Below are positions 52,702 through 61,028 of a stretch of 64,000 bases of DNA, in pieces (within the stretch, counting starts at the first letter, position 1; every line of letters starts with the position of its first letter). The DNA comes from JAZKHT01 sp040385245 (GTDB taxonomy: Bacteria > Pseudomonadota > Alphaproteobacteria > Rhodobacterales > Rhodobacteraceae). Position numbers and translations under genes: made by a program. The DNA lies in assembly GCA_040385245.1 (NCBI GenBank), contig JAZKHT010000001.1, positions 620,001-684,000 on the forward strand. The letters run 5' to 3'. The notes under the pieces are model-generated. The model worked only from the letters and a program-made list of their open reading frames with translations, did no database searches and was not told where the DNA came from.

Positions 52702-52748
52702 CCGGGGGCTGTCTGCCCCCGGACCCCCGAGGATTTTTGGGAACAGAT
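52702..52748 (-). repeat. Dispersed intergenic repeat inside an operon
   Basis: CCGGGGGC/GCCCCCGG hairpin (52702-52722) followed by the reverse form of the repeat's conserved half (GAGGATTTTTGGGAACAGATG). It separates the hydratase and acyl-CoA dehydrogenase genes on the same strand, so it may partly terminate or process the transcript. Confidence 0.72.
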
Positions 52749-52753
52749 GAAAC

Positions 52754-53890
52754 ATGGTGGACCGCAGTTTTCTGGATTGGCCGTTTTTTGAGGACCGCCA
52801 CCGCGATCTTGCGGCCGCGCTGGAGGACTGGTGTGCCGCCCATCTGCCGGTCGATCACGGCGATGTCGATGCGGCCTGCCGGGGTTTGGTGGCCGCACTG
52901 GGGCAGGGCGGCTGGTTGCGCCATTCGGGAGCCGCAGCGGGCGAGGTGCTGGACGTCCGCACGCTGTGCCTGATCCGTGAAACGCTGGCCCGGCATGACG
53001 GTTTGGCCGATTTCGCCTTTGCGATGCAGGGGTTGGGAATGGGCGCGGTCAGCCTGTTTGGCAGCGATGCACAGCGTGACTGGTTGGTGCGCACGCGGGC
53101 GGGGACGGCGATTTCCGCCTTTGCCCTGACCGAGCCGGGGTCCGGTTCCGATGTGGCGGCGACCGCGACGACCGCGACGCGGGTGCAGGGCGGCTTCGTG
53201 CTGAACGGCGAAAAGACTTATATCTCCAACGGTGGAATTGCCGATGTCTATGTGATCTTCGCCCGCACGGGCGAGGCACCCGGCGCACGGGGGCTGTCCG
53301 CGTTCCTGATGCCCGCCGATGTGGCGGGGCTGTCGGTGGTGGGCCGTATCGACGTGATGGCCCCCCATCCCCTTGCCCATCTGGCGTTGACCGACGTGCA
53401 TCTGCCCGATGCGGCGTTGATCGGACAGCCCGGCGACGGGTTCAAACTGGCGATGTCGGTGCTGGATGTGTTCCGCGCGACCGTGGGGGCGGCGGCGCTG
53501 GGCTTTGCCCGCCGCGCGCTGGACGAGGCGTTGGCGCGCGTCAAAGCGCGGCGCATCGGCGGGGCGCCTTTGGCCGATTTGCAGATGGTGCAGGGGCATC
53601 TGGCCGACATGGCCTTGCAGGTCGATGCGGCGGCCTTGCTTGTCTATCGCGCCGCCTGGGCCAAGGATCAGGGTGCCCCCCGCATCACGCGCGAGGCGGC
53701 GATGGCCAAACTGTATGCGACCGAGGCGGCGCAGCGCGTGATCGACACCGCGGTGCAATTGCACGGCGGCGACGGTGTGCGGCAAGGCTTCGCCGTGGAA
53801 AGCCTGTACCGCGAAATCCGCGCCTTGCGGATCTACGAAGGGGCCAGCGACGTGCAGCGCATCATCATCGCCCGGTCGGTGCTGGGATGA
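52754..53890 (+). CDS. Acyl-CoA dehydrogenase
   Basis: The 378-residue flavoprotein has the family motifs AFALTEPGSGSDVAATATT, GEKTYISNGGIADVYVI and, at the end, LRIYEGASDVQRIIIARSVL, with the likely catalytic glutamate of the YEG motif. It should oxidise a cyclic or opened acyl-CoA intermediate. It follows an intergenic repeat and overlaps the thioesterase gene by four bases. Confidence 0.9.
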   Translation: MVDRSFLDWPFFEDRHRDLAAALEDWCAAHLPVDHGDVDAACRGLVAALGQGGWLRHSGAAAGEVLDVRTLCLIRETLARHDGLADFAFAMQGLGMGAVSLFGSDAQRDWLVRTRAGTAISAFALTEPGSGSDVAATATTATRVQGGFVLNGEKTYISNGGIADVYVIFARTGEAPGARGLSAFLMPADVAGLSVVGRIDVMAPHPLAHLALTDVHLPDAALIGQPGDGFKLAMSVLDVFRATVGAAALGFARRALDEALARVKARRIGGAPLADLQMVQGHLADMALQVDAAALLVYRAAWAKDQGAPRITREAAMAKLYATEAAQRVIDTAVQLHGGDGVRQGFAVESLYREIRALRIYEGASDVQRIIIARSVLG

Positions 53891-54294
53891 TCTACACCCG
53901 CACCATTCCGGTCGAATTCAACCACTGCGACCCAGCGGGGATCGTCTTTTATCCGCGCTATTTCGAGATGACGAATTCGGTGGTCGAGAATTTCTTTGCC
54001 GACGTGGGCGCATACCCCTACGCCCGCATGATGCAGGACGGGGCAGGTGTGCCCACCGCGCGGCTGGAATGTGATTTCAAACGGCCCTCGCGTCTGGGCG
54101 ACCGTGTCGACTGGGCGTTGGAGATTACCCGTCTGGGCGGGTCGTCGGTCGGATTCCGTCTGACCGCGCGCTGCAATGAAGAACTTCGTCTGACCGCCGA
54201 TCTGACGCTGGTCTGGGTCACGGGGACGGGGCGGCCCACGCCCTGGCCCGAGGACGTCCGCACCCGTTTCACCGCCTTCATGGAGGCCGCATGA
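53887..54294 (+). CDS. Hotdog-fold thioesterase (4-hydroxybenzoyl-CoA thioesterase type)
   Basis: The 135-residue protein has FNHCDPAGIVFYPRYFEMTN near the N-terminus, with catalytic Asp15, as in 4-hydroxybenzoyl-CoA thioesterases. In the cluster it could release CoA from dead-end aromatic thioesters or act on an intermediate. It overlaps its neighbours by ATGA on both sides. Confidence 0.88.
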   Translation: MIYTRTIPVEFNHCDPAGIVFYPRYFEMTNSVVENFFADVGAYPYARMMQDGAGVPTARLECDFKRPSRLGDRVDWALEITRLGGSSVGFRLTARCNEELRLTADLTLVWVTGTGRPTPWPEDVRTRFTAFMEAA

Positions 54295-54698
54295 CATCCC
54301 CACATGAATTTCTTCACCCCAAAGGGTGGAAAGCGGCGATCGGCTATTCCAACGGCGTCGCGGCACGGGGCCGGATGGTGGTCACCAGCGGCATGGTCGG
54401 CTGGAACGGCCAGCAAGAGTTCACATCCGACGATTTTGCCGAACAGACGGCGCAGGCCCTGCGCGGCATCGTCGAGGTGCTGGCCTGCGCCGGCGCGCGC
54501 CCCGAACATCTGGTGCGCCTGACATGGTATGTCACCGACAAGGCGCTGTATCTGGCCAGCCTGAAGGACATCGGGCGGGCGTATCAAGAGATCATCGGCC
54601 GGCACTATCCGGCGATGGCCCTGGTGCAGGTGGTGGCGCTGGTCGAAGACCGCGCGCTGGTCGAGATCGAGGCAACCGCAGTCGTGCCGGAGGAATGA
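54291..54698 (+). CDS. Rid-family (YjgF/YER057c/UK114) protein
   Basis: The 135-residue protein has the Rid pattern VVTSGMVGWNGQQ, a mid-protein HLVRLTWYVTDK and the end PAMALVQVVALVEDRALVEI. Canonical RidA has an arginine at the PARS position, here replaced by methionine (PAMA), so it is probably not a 2-aminoacrylate deaminase. In this pathway a role with an enamine or imine formed when the amino group leaves is plausible. Confidence 0.87.
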   Translation: MTSPHEFLHPKGWKAAIGYSNGVAARGRMVVTSGMVGWNGQQEFTSDDFAEQTAQALRGIVEVLACAGARPEHLVRLTWYVTDKALYLASLKDIGRAYQEIIGRHYPAMALVQVVALVEDRALVEIEATAVVPEE

Positions 54699-54700
54699 CC

Positions 54701-56314
54701 ATGCTGGGACCAACGGGACACACCGACACCTTCACCCGCGACAACCTGCCCGAAGACGCTGACTGGCCCGATATCCGTCTGGCCGGGTTCGATTACCCCG
54801 ACTGGCTGAACGCAGGGGTTGAACTGACCGACCGCATGGTGGAAAGGGGCTTTGGCGACAACGTGGCGCTGATCGGCAACGGGCGGCAGCGGACCTATAA
54901 GGAACTGACCGACTGGTCGAACCGCATCGCCCATGCCTTGGTCGAAGATTACGGCGTAAAGCCCGGAAATCGCGTGCTGATCCGGTCTGCCAACAACCCG
55001 GCGATGGTGGCTTGCTGGCTGGCCGCGACCAAGGCGGGGGCGGTGGTCGTTAACACCATGCCGATGCTGCGCGCGGGAGAGTTGACCAAGATCGTCGACA
55101 AGGCCGAAATCACGGTCGCCTTGTGTGACACCCGCCTGATGGAAGAGTTGGTGACATGCGGAAAGACGTCCCGCCATTTGAAAACCATCGTCGGCTTTGA
55201 CGGCACCGCCAATCACGATGCCGAACTGGACCGGGTGGCGCTGGGCAAATCGGTCAGGTTCACCGCCCCCCCGGTGGGTCGGGATGATGTGGCGCTGCTG
55301 GGGTTCACCTCTGGCACGACCGGGGAACCGAAGGCCACCATGCATTTTCACCGCGACCTGTTGATCATCGCGGATGGCTATGCGGCCGAGGTGTTGAAGG
55401 TCACGCCGGACGATGTGTTCGTCGGATCGCCGCCTTTGGCGTTCACCTTCGGTCTGGGCGGGCTGGCGGTGTTCCCTTTGCGCTTTGGCGCGGCAGCGGC
55501 GTTGCTGGAACAGGCGACACCAGCGAATATGATCGACATCATCCAGACCTATCGCGCCACCGTTTGCTTTACCGCGCCCACTGCCTATCGTGTCATGCTG
55601 AAGGCGATGGCCGAAGGGGCGGACCTGTCATCCTTGCGCGCGGCGGTCAGCGCAGGGGAAACCCTGCCCGCGCCGGTCTATCAGGACTGGATCGACCGCA
55701 CCGGCAAGCCGATGTTGGACGGGATCGGCGCGACCGAGATGCTGCACATCTTTCTGACCAACCGCTTTGACGATCACCACCCGGGTTGCACAGGCCGTCC
55801 CGTCACCGGATACGAGGCGCGGATCGTCGATGATGCGATGCACGACCTGCCGCGCGGCGAGGTGGGCCGCCTTGCGGTTCGCGGCCCGACTGGCTGCCGT
55901 TATCTGGCCGATGATCGGCAAAGGGCCTATGTCCGCGATGGCTGGAACCTGACGGGCGACAGCTTCTGGCAGGACGAGGCGGGCCGTTTCCACTTTGCTG
56001 CGCGGTCCGACGACATGATCATCAGCGCCGGCTACAACATTGCCGGACCCGAGGTGGAGGCCGCGCTGTTGTCGCATCCGGCGGTGCTGGAATGTGCGGT
56101 GATCGGGGCAGCGGACGCCGAACGCGGTCAGGTGGTCGAGGCGCATGTCGTGCTGACAGCGGGCCAGACCGGTGATGCGCTGATGGTCAAGCTGTTGCAA
56201 GATCATGTGAAATCGGTGATCGCACCCTACAAGTATCCCCGCCGCGTCGTCTTTGTCGCCGCCCTGCCAAAGACGCAGACCGGCAAGATTCAGCGGTTCC
56301 GGTTGCGGGAATAG
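54701..56314 (+). CDS. 2-aminobenzoate/benzoate-CoA ligase
   Basis: The 537-residue AMP-forming ligase starts MLGPTGHTDTFTRDNLPEDA, like benzoate- and 2-aminobenzoate-CoA ligases. It has the AMP-binding motif LLGFTSGTTGEPKATMHFHR, DGIGATEMLHIF and the hinge/lysine end KTQTGKIQRFRLRE. It activates an aromatic acid, most likely anthranilate, for the bifunctional monooxygenase. ATG 54701 is preferred because GGAGG lies 7 nt upstream; ATG 54695 is one base too close. Confidence 0.9.
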   Translation: MLGPTGHTDTFTRDNLPEDADWPDIRLAGFDYPDWLNAGVELTDRMVERGFGDNVALIGNGRQRTYKELTDWSNRIAHALVEDYGVKPGNRVLIRSANNPAMVACWLAATKAGAVVVNTMPMLRAGELTKIVDKAEITVALCDTRLMEELVTCGKTSRHLKTIVGFDGTANHDAELDRVALGKSVRFTAPPVGRDDVALLGFTSGTTGEPKATMHFHRDLLIIADGYAAEVLKVTPDDVFVGSPPLAFTFGLGGLAVFPLRFGAAAALLEQATPANMIDIIQTYRATVCFTAPTAYRVMLKAMAEGADLSSLRAAVSAGETLPAPVYQDWIDRTGKPMLDGIGATEMLHIFLTNRFDDHHPGCTGRPVTGYEARIVDDAMHDLPRGEVGRLAVRGPTGCRYLADDRQRAYVRDGWNLTGDSFWQDEAGRFHFAARSDDMIISAGYNIAGPEVEAALLSHPAVLECAVIGAADAERGQVVEAHVVLTAGQTGDALMVKLLQDHVKSVIAPYKYPRRVVFVAALPKTQTGKIQRFRLRE

Positions 56315-56318
56315 GACA

Positions 56319-56366
56319 GGCGCGGACAGATCAGGGCGCGCACAGATCACGGCGCGAACACGTCAG
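56319..56366. repeat. Imperfect ~16-nt tandem repeat, three copies
   Basis: GGCGCGGACAGATCA, GGGCGCGCACAGATCA and CGGCGCGAACACGTCA lie in succession just after the ligase stop. The last copy contains the stop codon of the small minus-strand membrane-protein gene. Confidence 0.5.
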
Positions 56367-56587
56367 GGCGCCCCCGCCACCGGGCGCAACAATCCTGCAG
56401 GCAGCACCGGGCCGGGACCACCGATGTGAAAACCGCCCCCACTGCCCATGCCGTCGAAAACGCTGCCGATCTGATCCATCCAGCGCGATGTCGTGCGCGT
56501 CACCGTGTCGGGCAGCGGCACCAGCCACAGGGCGGCAATCGCGGCGGCGATAATGGCTGCTGTGATCAGGAATTGGCCCGATGGCAT
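56363..56587 (-). CDS. Small single-pass membrane protein
   Basis: This 74-residue ORF starts at ATG 56587 and has one strong transmembrane helix (FLITAAIIAAAIAALWLVPL, residues 5-24) followed by a Gly/Pro-rich soluble tail (GSGGGFHIGGPGPVLP). The reading frame extends further upstream, but the start fits the helix. It converges with the ligase gene. I recognise no family. Confidence 0.5.
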   Translation of the reverse strand: MPSGQFLITAAIIAAAIAALWLVPLPDTVTRTTSRWMDQIGSVFDGMGSGGGFHIGGPGPVLPAGLLRPVAGAP

Positions 56588-56729
56588 GGCACGGTCCCGA
56601 CTGTTGGCCCCGGTGGCTGCGTGATCATTCGACCTCCAGCATAGGCCGCAGCGGGCCCGTCCGTCACGCGACATTACGCGCCCTTTGGGCGATGTGGACA
56701 TTCCGGCCCCCGACGCTAGTCTGCCGCGC

Positions 56730-57449
56730 ATGGGCATCGAAATGATCATATTCGACTGCGACGGGGTGCTGATCGATTCCGAGGTCATCAGCGCGCGGAT
56801 GCTGATTGCGGAATTGAAGGGCTATGGCGTGGAAATGGACATGGCCTTTGTCAGCCGCCATTTTCTGGGGCGCAGCTATCCGGCGGTGTTGAAAGAGGTG
56901 CGCGACCGCTGGGGCGTTGCCTTGCCCGACCGGTTCGAGGCGGATTACCGCGCCCGGTTGCTTGCGGCCTTTGCGCGCGACCTGCGGGTGATGCCCGGGG
57001 TCGAACAGACGATCAGATCGCTGCGTCTGCCCTATTGTCTGGCGACATCGTCCAGCCCGCTTCGGTTGCAACAATCATTGGACATCACCGGTCTGGCCGC
57101 GCTGTTCGAGGGGCGGTCCTTTACCGCGTCCGAAGTGGCGCGGGGCAAGCCTGCCCCGGACCTGTTCCTGCATGCCGCCGCGAGGATGGGGGTGGACCCT
57201 GCGGCCTGCGTGGTGATCGAAGACAGCCTGAACGGCGTGCGCGCCGGTCTGGCGGCGGGGATGGAGGTGTGGCGATTTATCGGGGGCAGCCATTTGCAGG
57301 GTCTTGACCTGACCCCGCCTGACGACGCATCTGCCCATCAAACCTATTCGGATTTCGCCGCAATGCGCCGCGCGTGGCCCGATCTTTTTTTGGACGCCGA
57401 TCCCGTGCCGGACACCGTTGCCCTTTGTGAACTGCGAGACGTGACATGA
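56730..57449 (+). CDS. HAD-superfamily phosphatase
   Basis: The 239-residue HAD hydrolase has motif I IIFDCDGVLIDSE (D9, D11), motif II in ATSSSPLRLQ, lysine in ARGKPAPDLFLHAA, and VVIEDSLNGV with acidic residues. It dephosphorylates a small sugar- or polyol-phosphate, perhaps to limit build-up in the polyol pathway. I start at ATG 56730 (MGIEM), since upstream codons lack a good ribosome-binding site. It is coupled by ATGA to the regulator gene. Confidence 0.88.
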   Translation: MGIEMIIFDCDGVLIDSEVISARMLIAELKGYGVEMDMAFVSRHFLGRSYPAVLKEVRDRWGVALPDRFEADYRARLLAAFARDLRVMPGVEQTIRSLRLPYCLATSSSPLRLQQSLDITGLAALFEGRSFTASEVARGKPAPDLFLHAAARMGVDPAACVVIEDSLNGVRAGLAAGMEVWRFIGGSHLQGLDLTPPDDASAHQTYSDFAAMRRAWPDLFLDADPVPDTVALCELRDVT

Positions 57450-58405
57450 GCCTGCCCCCCGACATCGAACCAAGCCAAAGCGATGATGCCGCGCGGGCCG
57501 GGTGGTTGTACTATGTCGCGGGCATGACGCAGGATCAGATCGCACGCGAACTTGGCGTCAGCCGCCAGCGGGCGCAGCGTCTGGTCAGTCGGTCGATGGC
57601 CGAAGGGCTGATCCACGTCCGGCTGGAACACCGCATCAGCGCCTGTCTGGCGTTGGAGCAGGCGTTGACCACGCGGTTTGACCTGACCCGCTGTCGCGTG
57701 GCCCCAGACCTTGGCCCCAATTCCGAGGCGGTTCAGGCCATTGCCCCTGCGGCGGCGGCCGAGTTGGAGCGGTTCTTGGGCATGACAGAGCCGTTGGTCA
57801 TCGCCCTTGGCACCGGGCGAGCGTTGCGCCGCATGGTCGATGCGGTCGGCACGATGGAGGCACCGCAGCACCGTCTGGTGTCGTTGATCGGGAATATCGC
57901 GCCCGACGGGTCGGCGTCATTCTTTGATGTCATCATGCGGATCGCGGACAAGGTGCGCGCGCCGCATTACCCGATGCCCGTGCCCGTCATTTCCGAAAAT
58001 ACCGCCGAGAACGTGGCGTTTCAGGCGCTGGGTCCGGTGCGGCGCGTGGTGGAACTGGCCCGTTCGGCGGATGTCACCTTTGTGGGTGTGGGGCAGATGG
58101 GCGACGATGCCCCGCTGCTGGCCGATGGGTTCGTGACCCGCGCGGAATTGAGCGAGATGCAAAGGATCGGCGCGGCGGGCGAGGTTGCGGGCTGGGTGTT
58201 CGACCGGCAGGGCCGGTATCTGGACCTTGGCACCAACAGCCGCGTCGGCGGCGTGCGCGTCGTGCCCGGACAGGACCGCCCGGTGATCGGCGTGGCAGGT
58301 GGCCCGTCGAAAGTGCCCGCGATCACAGCCGCCCTGCGCGGACGAATCATCAACGGCCTTGTCACGGACGAGGCCAGCGCCCGGGCGATTCTGGCCGAAG
58401 GCTGA
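57446..58405 (+). CDS. SorC/DeoR-type sugar-binding transcriptional regulator
   Basis: The 319-residue protein has an N-terminal helix-turn-helix (YYVAGMTQDQIARELGVSRQ then RAQRLVSRSMAEGL) and a sugar-binding domain with ALGTGRALRRMVDAV and FVGVGQMGDDAPLL, as in SorC-family regulators. It probably controls the smo operon just downstream, in response to sorbitol, mannitol or their phosphates. The SorC call is firm; the target is inferred from position. Confidence 0.89.
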   Translation: MSLPPDIEPSQSDDAARAGWLYYVAGMTQDQIARELGVSRQRAQRLVSRSMAEGLIHVRLEHRISACLALEQALTTRFDLTRCRVAPDLGPNSEAVQAIAPAAAAELERFLGMTEPLVIALGTGRALRRMVDAVGTMEAPQHRLVSLIGNIAPDGSASFFDVIMRIADKVRAPHYPMPVPVISENTAENVAFQALGPVRRVVELARSADVTFVGVGQMGDDAPLLADGFVTRAELSEMQRIGAAGEVAGWVFDRQGRYLDLGTNSRVGGVRVVPGQDRPVIGVAGGPSKVPAITAALRGRIINGLVTDEASARAILAEG

Positions 58406-58716
58406 TCCGGCATTTGCCGATGTCTCTGCGAAAGTTAACGGCGCGGGCATCGCCTGACACTTTGCGTTGAGTGCGGCCCTGTTCGGGTAAGCTCTGCTTC
58501 TGACAGGGAATTTTCCGGGCGATTGACGGGTAACCCCTGTCTCGTCCCGGCCAGCGTCTGCTGTCGTCCTGCACGGACCATTTTCCGATTGCCCGACTTT
58601 CTGGCAGTATCCGAATTTCGATGACCCCAAAAAAGGCGCTTGACGAAATGCCCTCAAATGTGGGTAATTGCTCATCAGGCGATGAAATGCTCAGTCGCTT
58701 GCCAGGGAGGATATCA
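58406..58716 (+). promoter_or_regulatory. smo operon promoter region
   Basis: This 311 bp gap has no gene; an in-frame extension upstream of the binding protein is not convincing. A candidate promoter is TTGACG (58640-58645) with TAATTG at 58665-58670, a rather long 19 bp spacing. Overlapping and downstream of it lie TTGCTCA (58668-58674), the inverted repeat TCATC/GATGA (58672-58685) and ATGCTCA (58687-58693), a likely regulator site. The strong ribosome-binding site AGGGAGG is at 58704-58710. Confidence 0.55.
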
Positions 58717-60024
58717 ATGAAAATGACACTCCGCGCCATGCTTGGCGCGACGGTTTCGCTTACGCTTGCGTCAGCCGCGTTTGCCGAAACGATCACCGTT
58801 GCCACCGTGAACAACGGCGACATGATCCGCATGCAAGGCTTGATGGACGATTTCAACGCCAAGCACCCCGACATCACTGTCGAGTGGGTCACGCTGGAAG
58901 AAAACGTTCTGCGCCAGAACGTGACGACCGACATTGCGACCGGCGGTGGCCAGTACGACGTCGTCACCATCGGGACCTACGAAGTGCCGATCTGGGGCAA
59001 GCAGGGTTGGCTGGAAAGCCTGAACGACCTGCCCGCAGACTATGACATCGACGACCTTCTGCCCGCCATGCGCGGCGGCCTGACGGTGGATGGCAACCTG
59101 CTGGCCTCGCCCTTCTATGGCGAAAGCTCGATGGTCATGTACCGCAAGGACCTGATGGAAGCTGCCGGTCTGACCATGCCGGACGCGCCGACCTGGGCGG
59201 ACATCGAAAAGGCCGCGGCCGCGATGACCAACAAGGAAGCCGAACAGTACGGCGTCTGCCTGCGCGGCAAGGCCGGCTGGGGCGAGAACATGGCCTTCCT
59301 GACCGCCATGTCGAACTCGTTCGGCGCGCGCTGGTTCGATGAAAACTGGGTTCCCCAGTTTGATCAGCCCGAATGGAAGGCGACGCTCGACTTCTACCTG
59401 AACCTGATGACGCAATACGGCCCGCCCGGCGCATCGAACAACGGCTTCAACGAAAACCTGACCCTGTTCAATCAGGGCAAGTGCGGCATGTGGATCGATG
59501 CCACCGTCGCCGCTTCGTTCGTGACCGGCAAAGACTCGACTGTGGCTGACAAGGTTGGTTTCGCCCTGGCCCCCGACAATGGTCTGGGCAAGCGCGGCAA
59601 CTGGCTCTGGGCATGGTCGCTGGCGATCCCGGCATCGTCGGACGCCAAGGACGCGGCCAAGACTTTCATCAACTGGGCGACCAACAAGGACTATCTGGCC
59701 CTTGTCGCTTCCAAGGAAGGCTGGGCCAACGTGCCTCCGGGAACCCGGACCTCGCTCTATTCCAACGAGGAATATGCCAAGGTTCCGTTCGCAAAGATGA
59801 CGATCGACTCCATCAACGCGGCTGACCCGACCAACCCGACGGTCAAACCCGTGCCGTATGTCGGCGTGCAGTTCGTCGCGATCCCCGAGTTTGCAGGTCT
59901 TGCAACGTCGGTGGGTGAACTCTTCTCGGCGGCGCTGGCTGGCCAGTCCACCGGTGACGACGCCTTGGCCGCAGCGCAGGCGCTGGCGACCGAAGAAATG
60001 ACGGCAGCCGGTTACATCAAGTAA
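58717..60024 (+). CDS. smoE: Sorbitol/mannitol ABC transporter substrate-binding protein
   Basis: The 435-residue family 1 binding protein has a signal peptide MKMTLRAMLGATVSLTLASA ending AFA. The mature part has DVVTIGTYEVPIWGKQGWLE and PTWADIEKAAAAMTNKEAEQ. Gene order with SmoF, G, K, S and MtlK matches the Rhodobacter sphaeroides polyol operon, so the ligand is probably D-sorbitol and/or mannitol. It is strongly preceded by AGGGAGG 6 nt before ATG. Confidence 0.85.
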   Translation: MKMTLRAMLGATVSLTLASAAFAETITVATVNNGDMIRMQGLMDDFNAKHPDITVEWVTLEENVLRQNVTTDIATGGGQYDVVTIGTYEVPIWGKQGWLESLNDLPADYDIDDLLPAMRGGLTVDGNLLASPFYGESSMVMYRKDLMEAAGLTMPDAPTWADIEKAAAAMTNKEAEQYGVCLRGKAGWGENMAFLTAMSNSFGARWFDENWVPQFDQPEWKATLDFYLNLMTQYGPPGASNNGFNENLTLFNQGKCGMWIDATVAASFVTGKDSTVADKVGFALAPDNGLGKRGNWLWAWSLAIPASSDAKDAAKTFINWATNKDYLALVASKEGWANVPPGTRTSLYSNEEYAKVPFAKMTIDSINAADPTNPTVKPVPYVGVQFVAIPEFAGLATSVGELFSAALAGQSTGDDALAAAQALATEEMTAAGYIK

Positions 60025-60039
60025 TCTGCCCTGTCCAAC

Positions 60040-60067
60040 GGGACCGGCCCATCACGGGGCCGGTCCC
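60040..60067 (+). terminator. GC-rich hairpin between smoE and smoF
   Basis: GGGACCGGCCC (60040-60050) and GGGCCGGTCCC (60057-60067) form an 11 bp perfect stem with a 6-base loop. With no T-run it is more likely an mRNA-stabilising or partially terminating element that keeps binding-protein expression higher than that of the permeases. Confidence 0.65.
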
Positions 60068-60143
60068 ACCAAACTGCCCAGACCGCTTTCTTGCCGTCGG
60101 TCCCGCCGCACCCTTTCCCTGTGCCGCAACGGAGAGCTTCGCC

Positions 60144-61016
60144 ATGTCCACCCAAAGCACCCGTGCCGCCGCGCGCCTGATGGTGTCGCCCTCGGTCATC
60201 CTGCTGTTCATCTGGATGATCGTGCCGCTGGCGATGACCGTTTATTTCTCGTTCCGCCTGTATCGGCTGCTGTCGCCTGACCGCACCGGCTGGACCGGGG
60301 TCCGCAACTACACCTGGTTCCTGAATTCGCCGGATTTCTGGGTCGCCATCACCAACACGCTGTTGCTGGTGGGTGGGGTTCTGGCCATCACGGTGATCCT
60401 TGGCACCCTGATCGCCCTGTTGATCGATCAACCGATCTGGGGGCAGGGGCCGCTGCGCATCCTTGTGATCTCGCCGTTTTTCGTCATGCCGCCGGTGGCC
60501 GCCTCGATCTGGGAAAACCTGTTCATGCACCCGCAGAACGGTCTTTTGGCCGCGGTGTCGCGCGGGATCGGATCTGAACCGATCCTGTATCTGGAAAGCT
60601 ATCCCATGGCGTCGATCATCTTCATCGTGTCCTGGGAATGGCTGCCCTTTGCCACGCTGATCCTGCTAACTGCGCTGCAATCCATGTCCTCCGAACAGCT
60701 TGAGGCCGCCGAGATGGATGGCGCATCGGCGCTGTCGCGGTTCCGCTACATGATCCTGCCGCACCTGAGCCGGGCCATCACCGTGGTGATCCTGATCCAG
60801 ACCATCTTTCTGCTGGGCATCTTCGGTGAAATCTTCACCACGACCCAAGGCGGGCCCGGCAACTCGTCCACCACATTGCCTTACATGATCTACAAGCAGG
60901 CGCTGATCGCCAAAGACATCGGTCGTGCCGCCGCAGGGGGGATCATCGCCGTGGTCCTTGCCAATATCGTCGCCATCTTCCTGATGCGCGGCATCGGCAA
61001 GCATCTGGACGCCTGA
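60144..61016 (+). CDS. smoF: Sorbitol/mannitol ABC transporter permease
   Basis: The 290-residue MalF-type permease has an N-terminal helix (VILLFIWMIVPLAMTVYFSF) and the EAA loop EQLEAAEMDGASALSRFRYM. It ends with a helix IIAVVLANIVAIFLMRGIG. It pairs with SmoG as the inner-membrane channel. Confidence 0.87.
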   Translation: MSTQSTRAAARLMVSPSVILLFIWMIVPLAMTVYFSFRLYRLLSPDRTGWTGVRNYTWFLNSPDFWVAITNTLLLVGGVLAITVILGTLIALLIDQPIWGQGPLRILVISPFFVMPPVAASIWENLFMHPQNGLLAAVSRGIGSEPILYLESYPMASIIFIVSWEWLPFATLILLTALQSMSSEQLEAAEMDGASALSRFRYMILPHLSRAITVVILIQTIFLLGIFGEIFTTTQGGPGNSSTTLPYMIYKQALIAKDIGRAAAGGIIAVVLANIVAIFLMRGIGKHLDA

Positions 61017-61028
61017 GGAGGATCGCAC

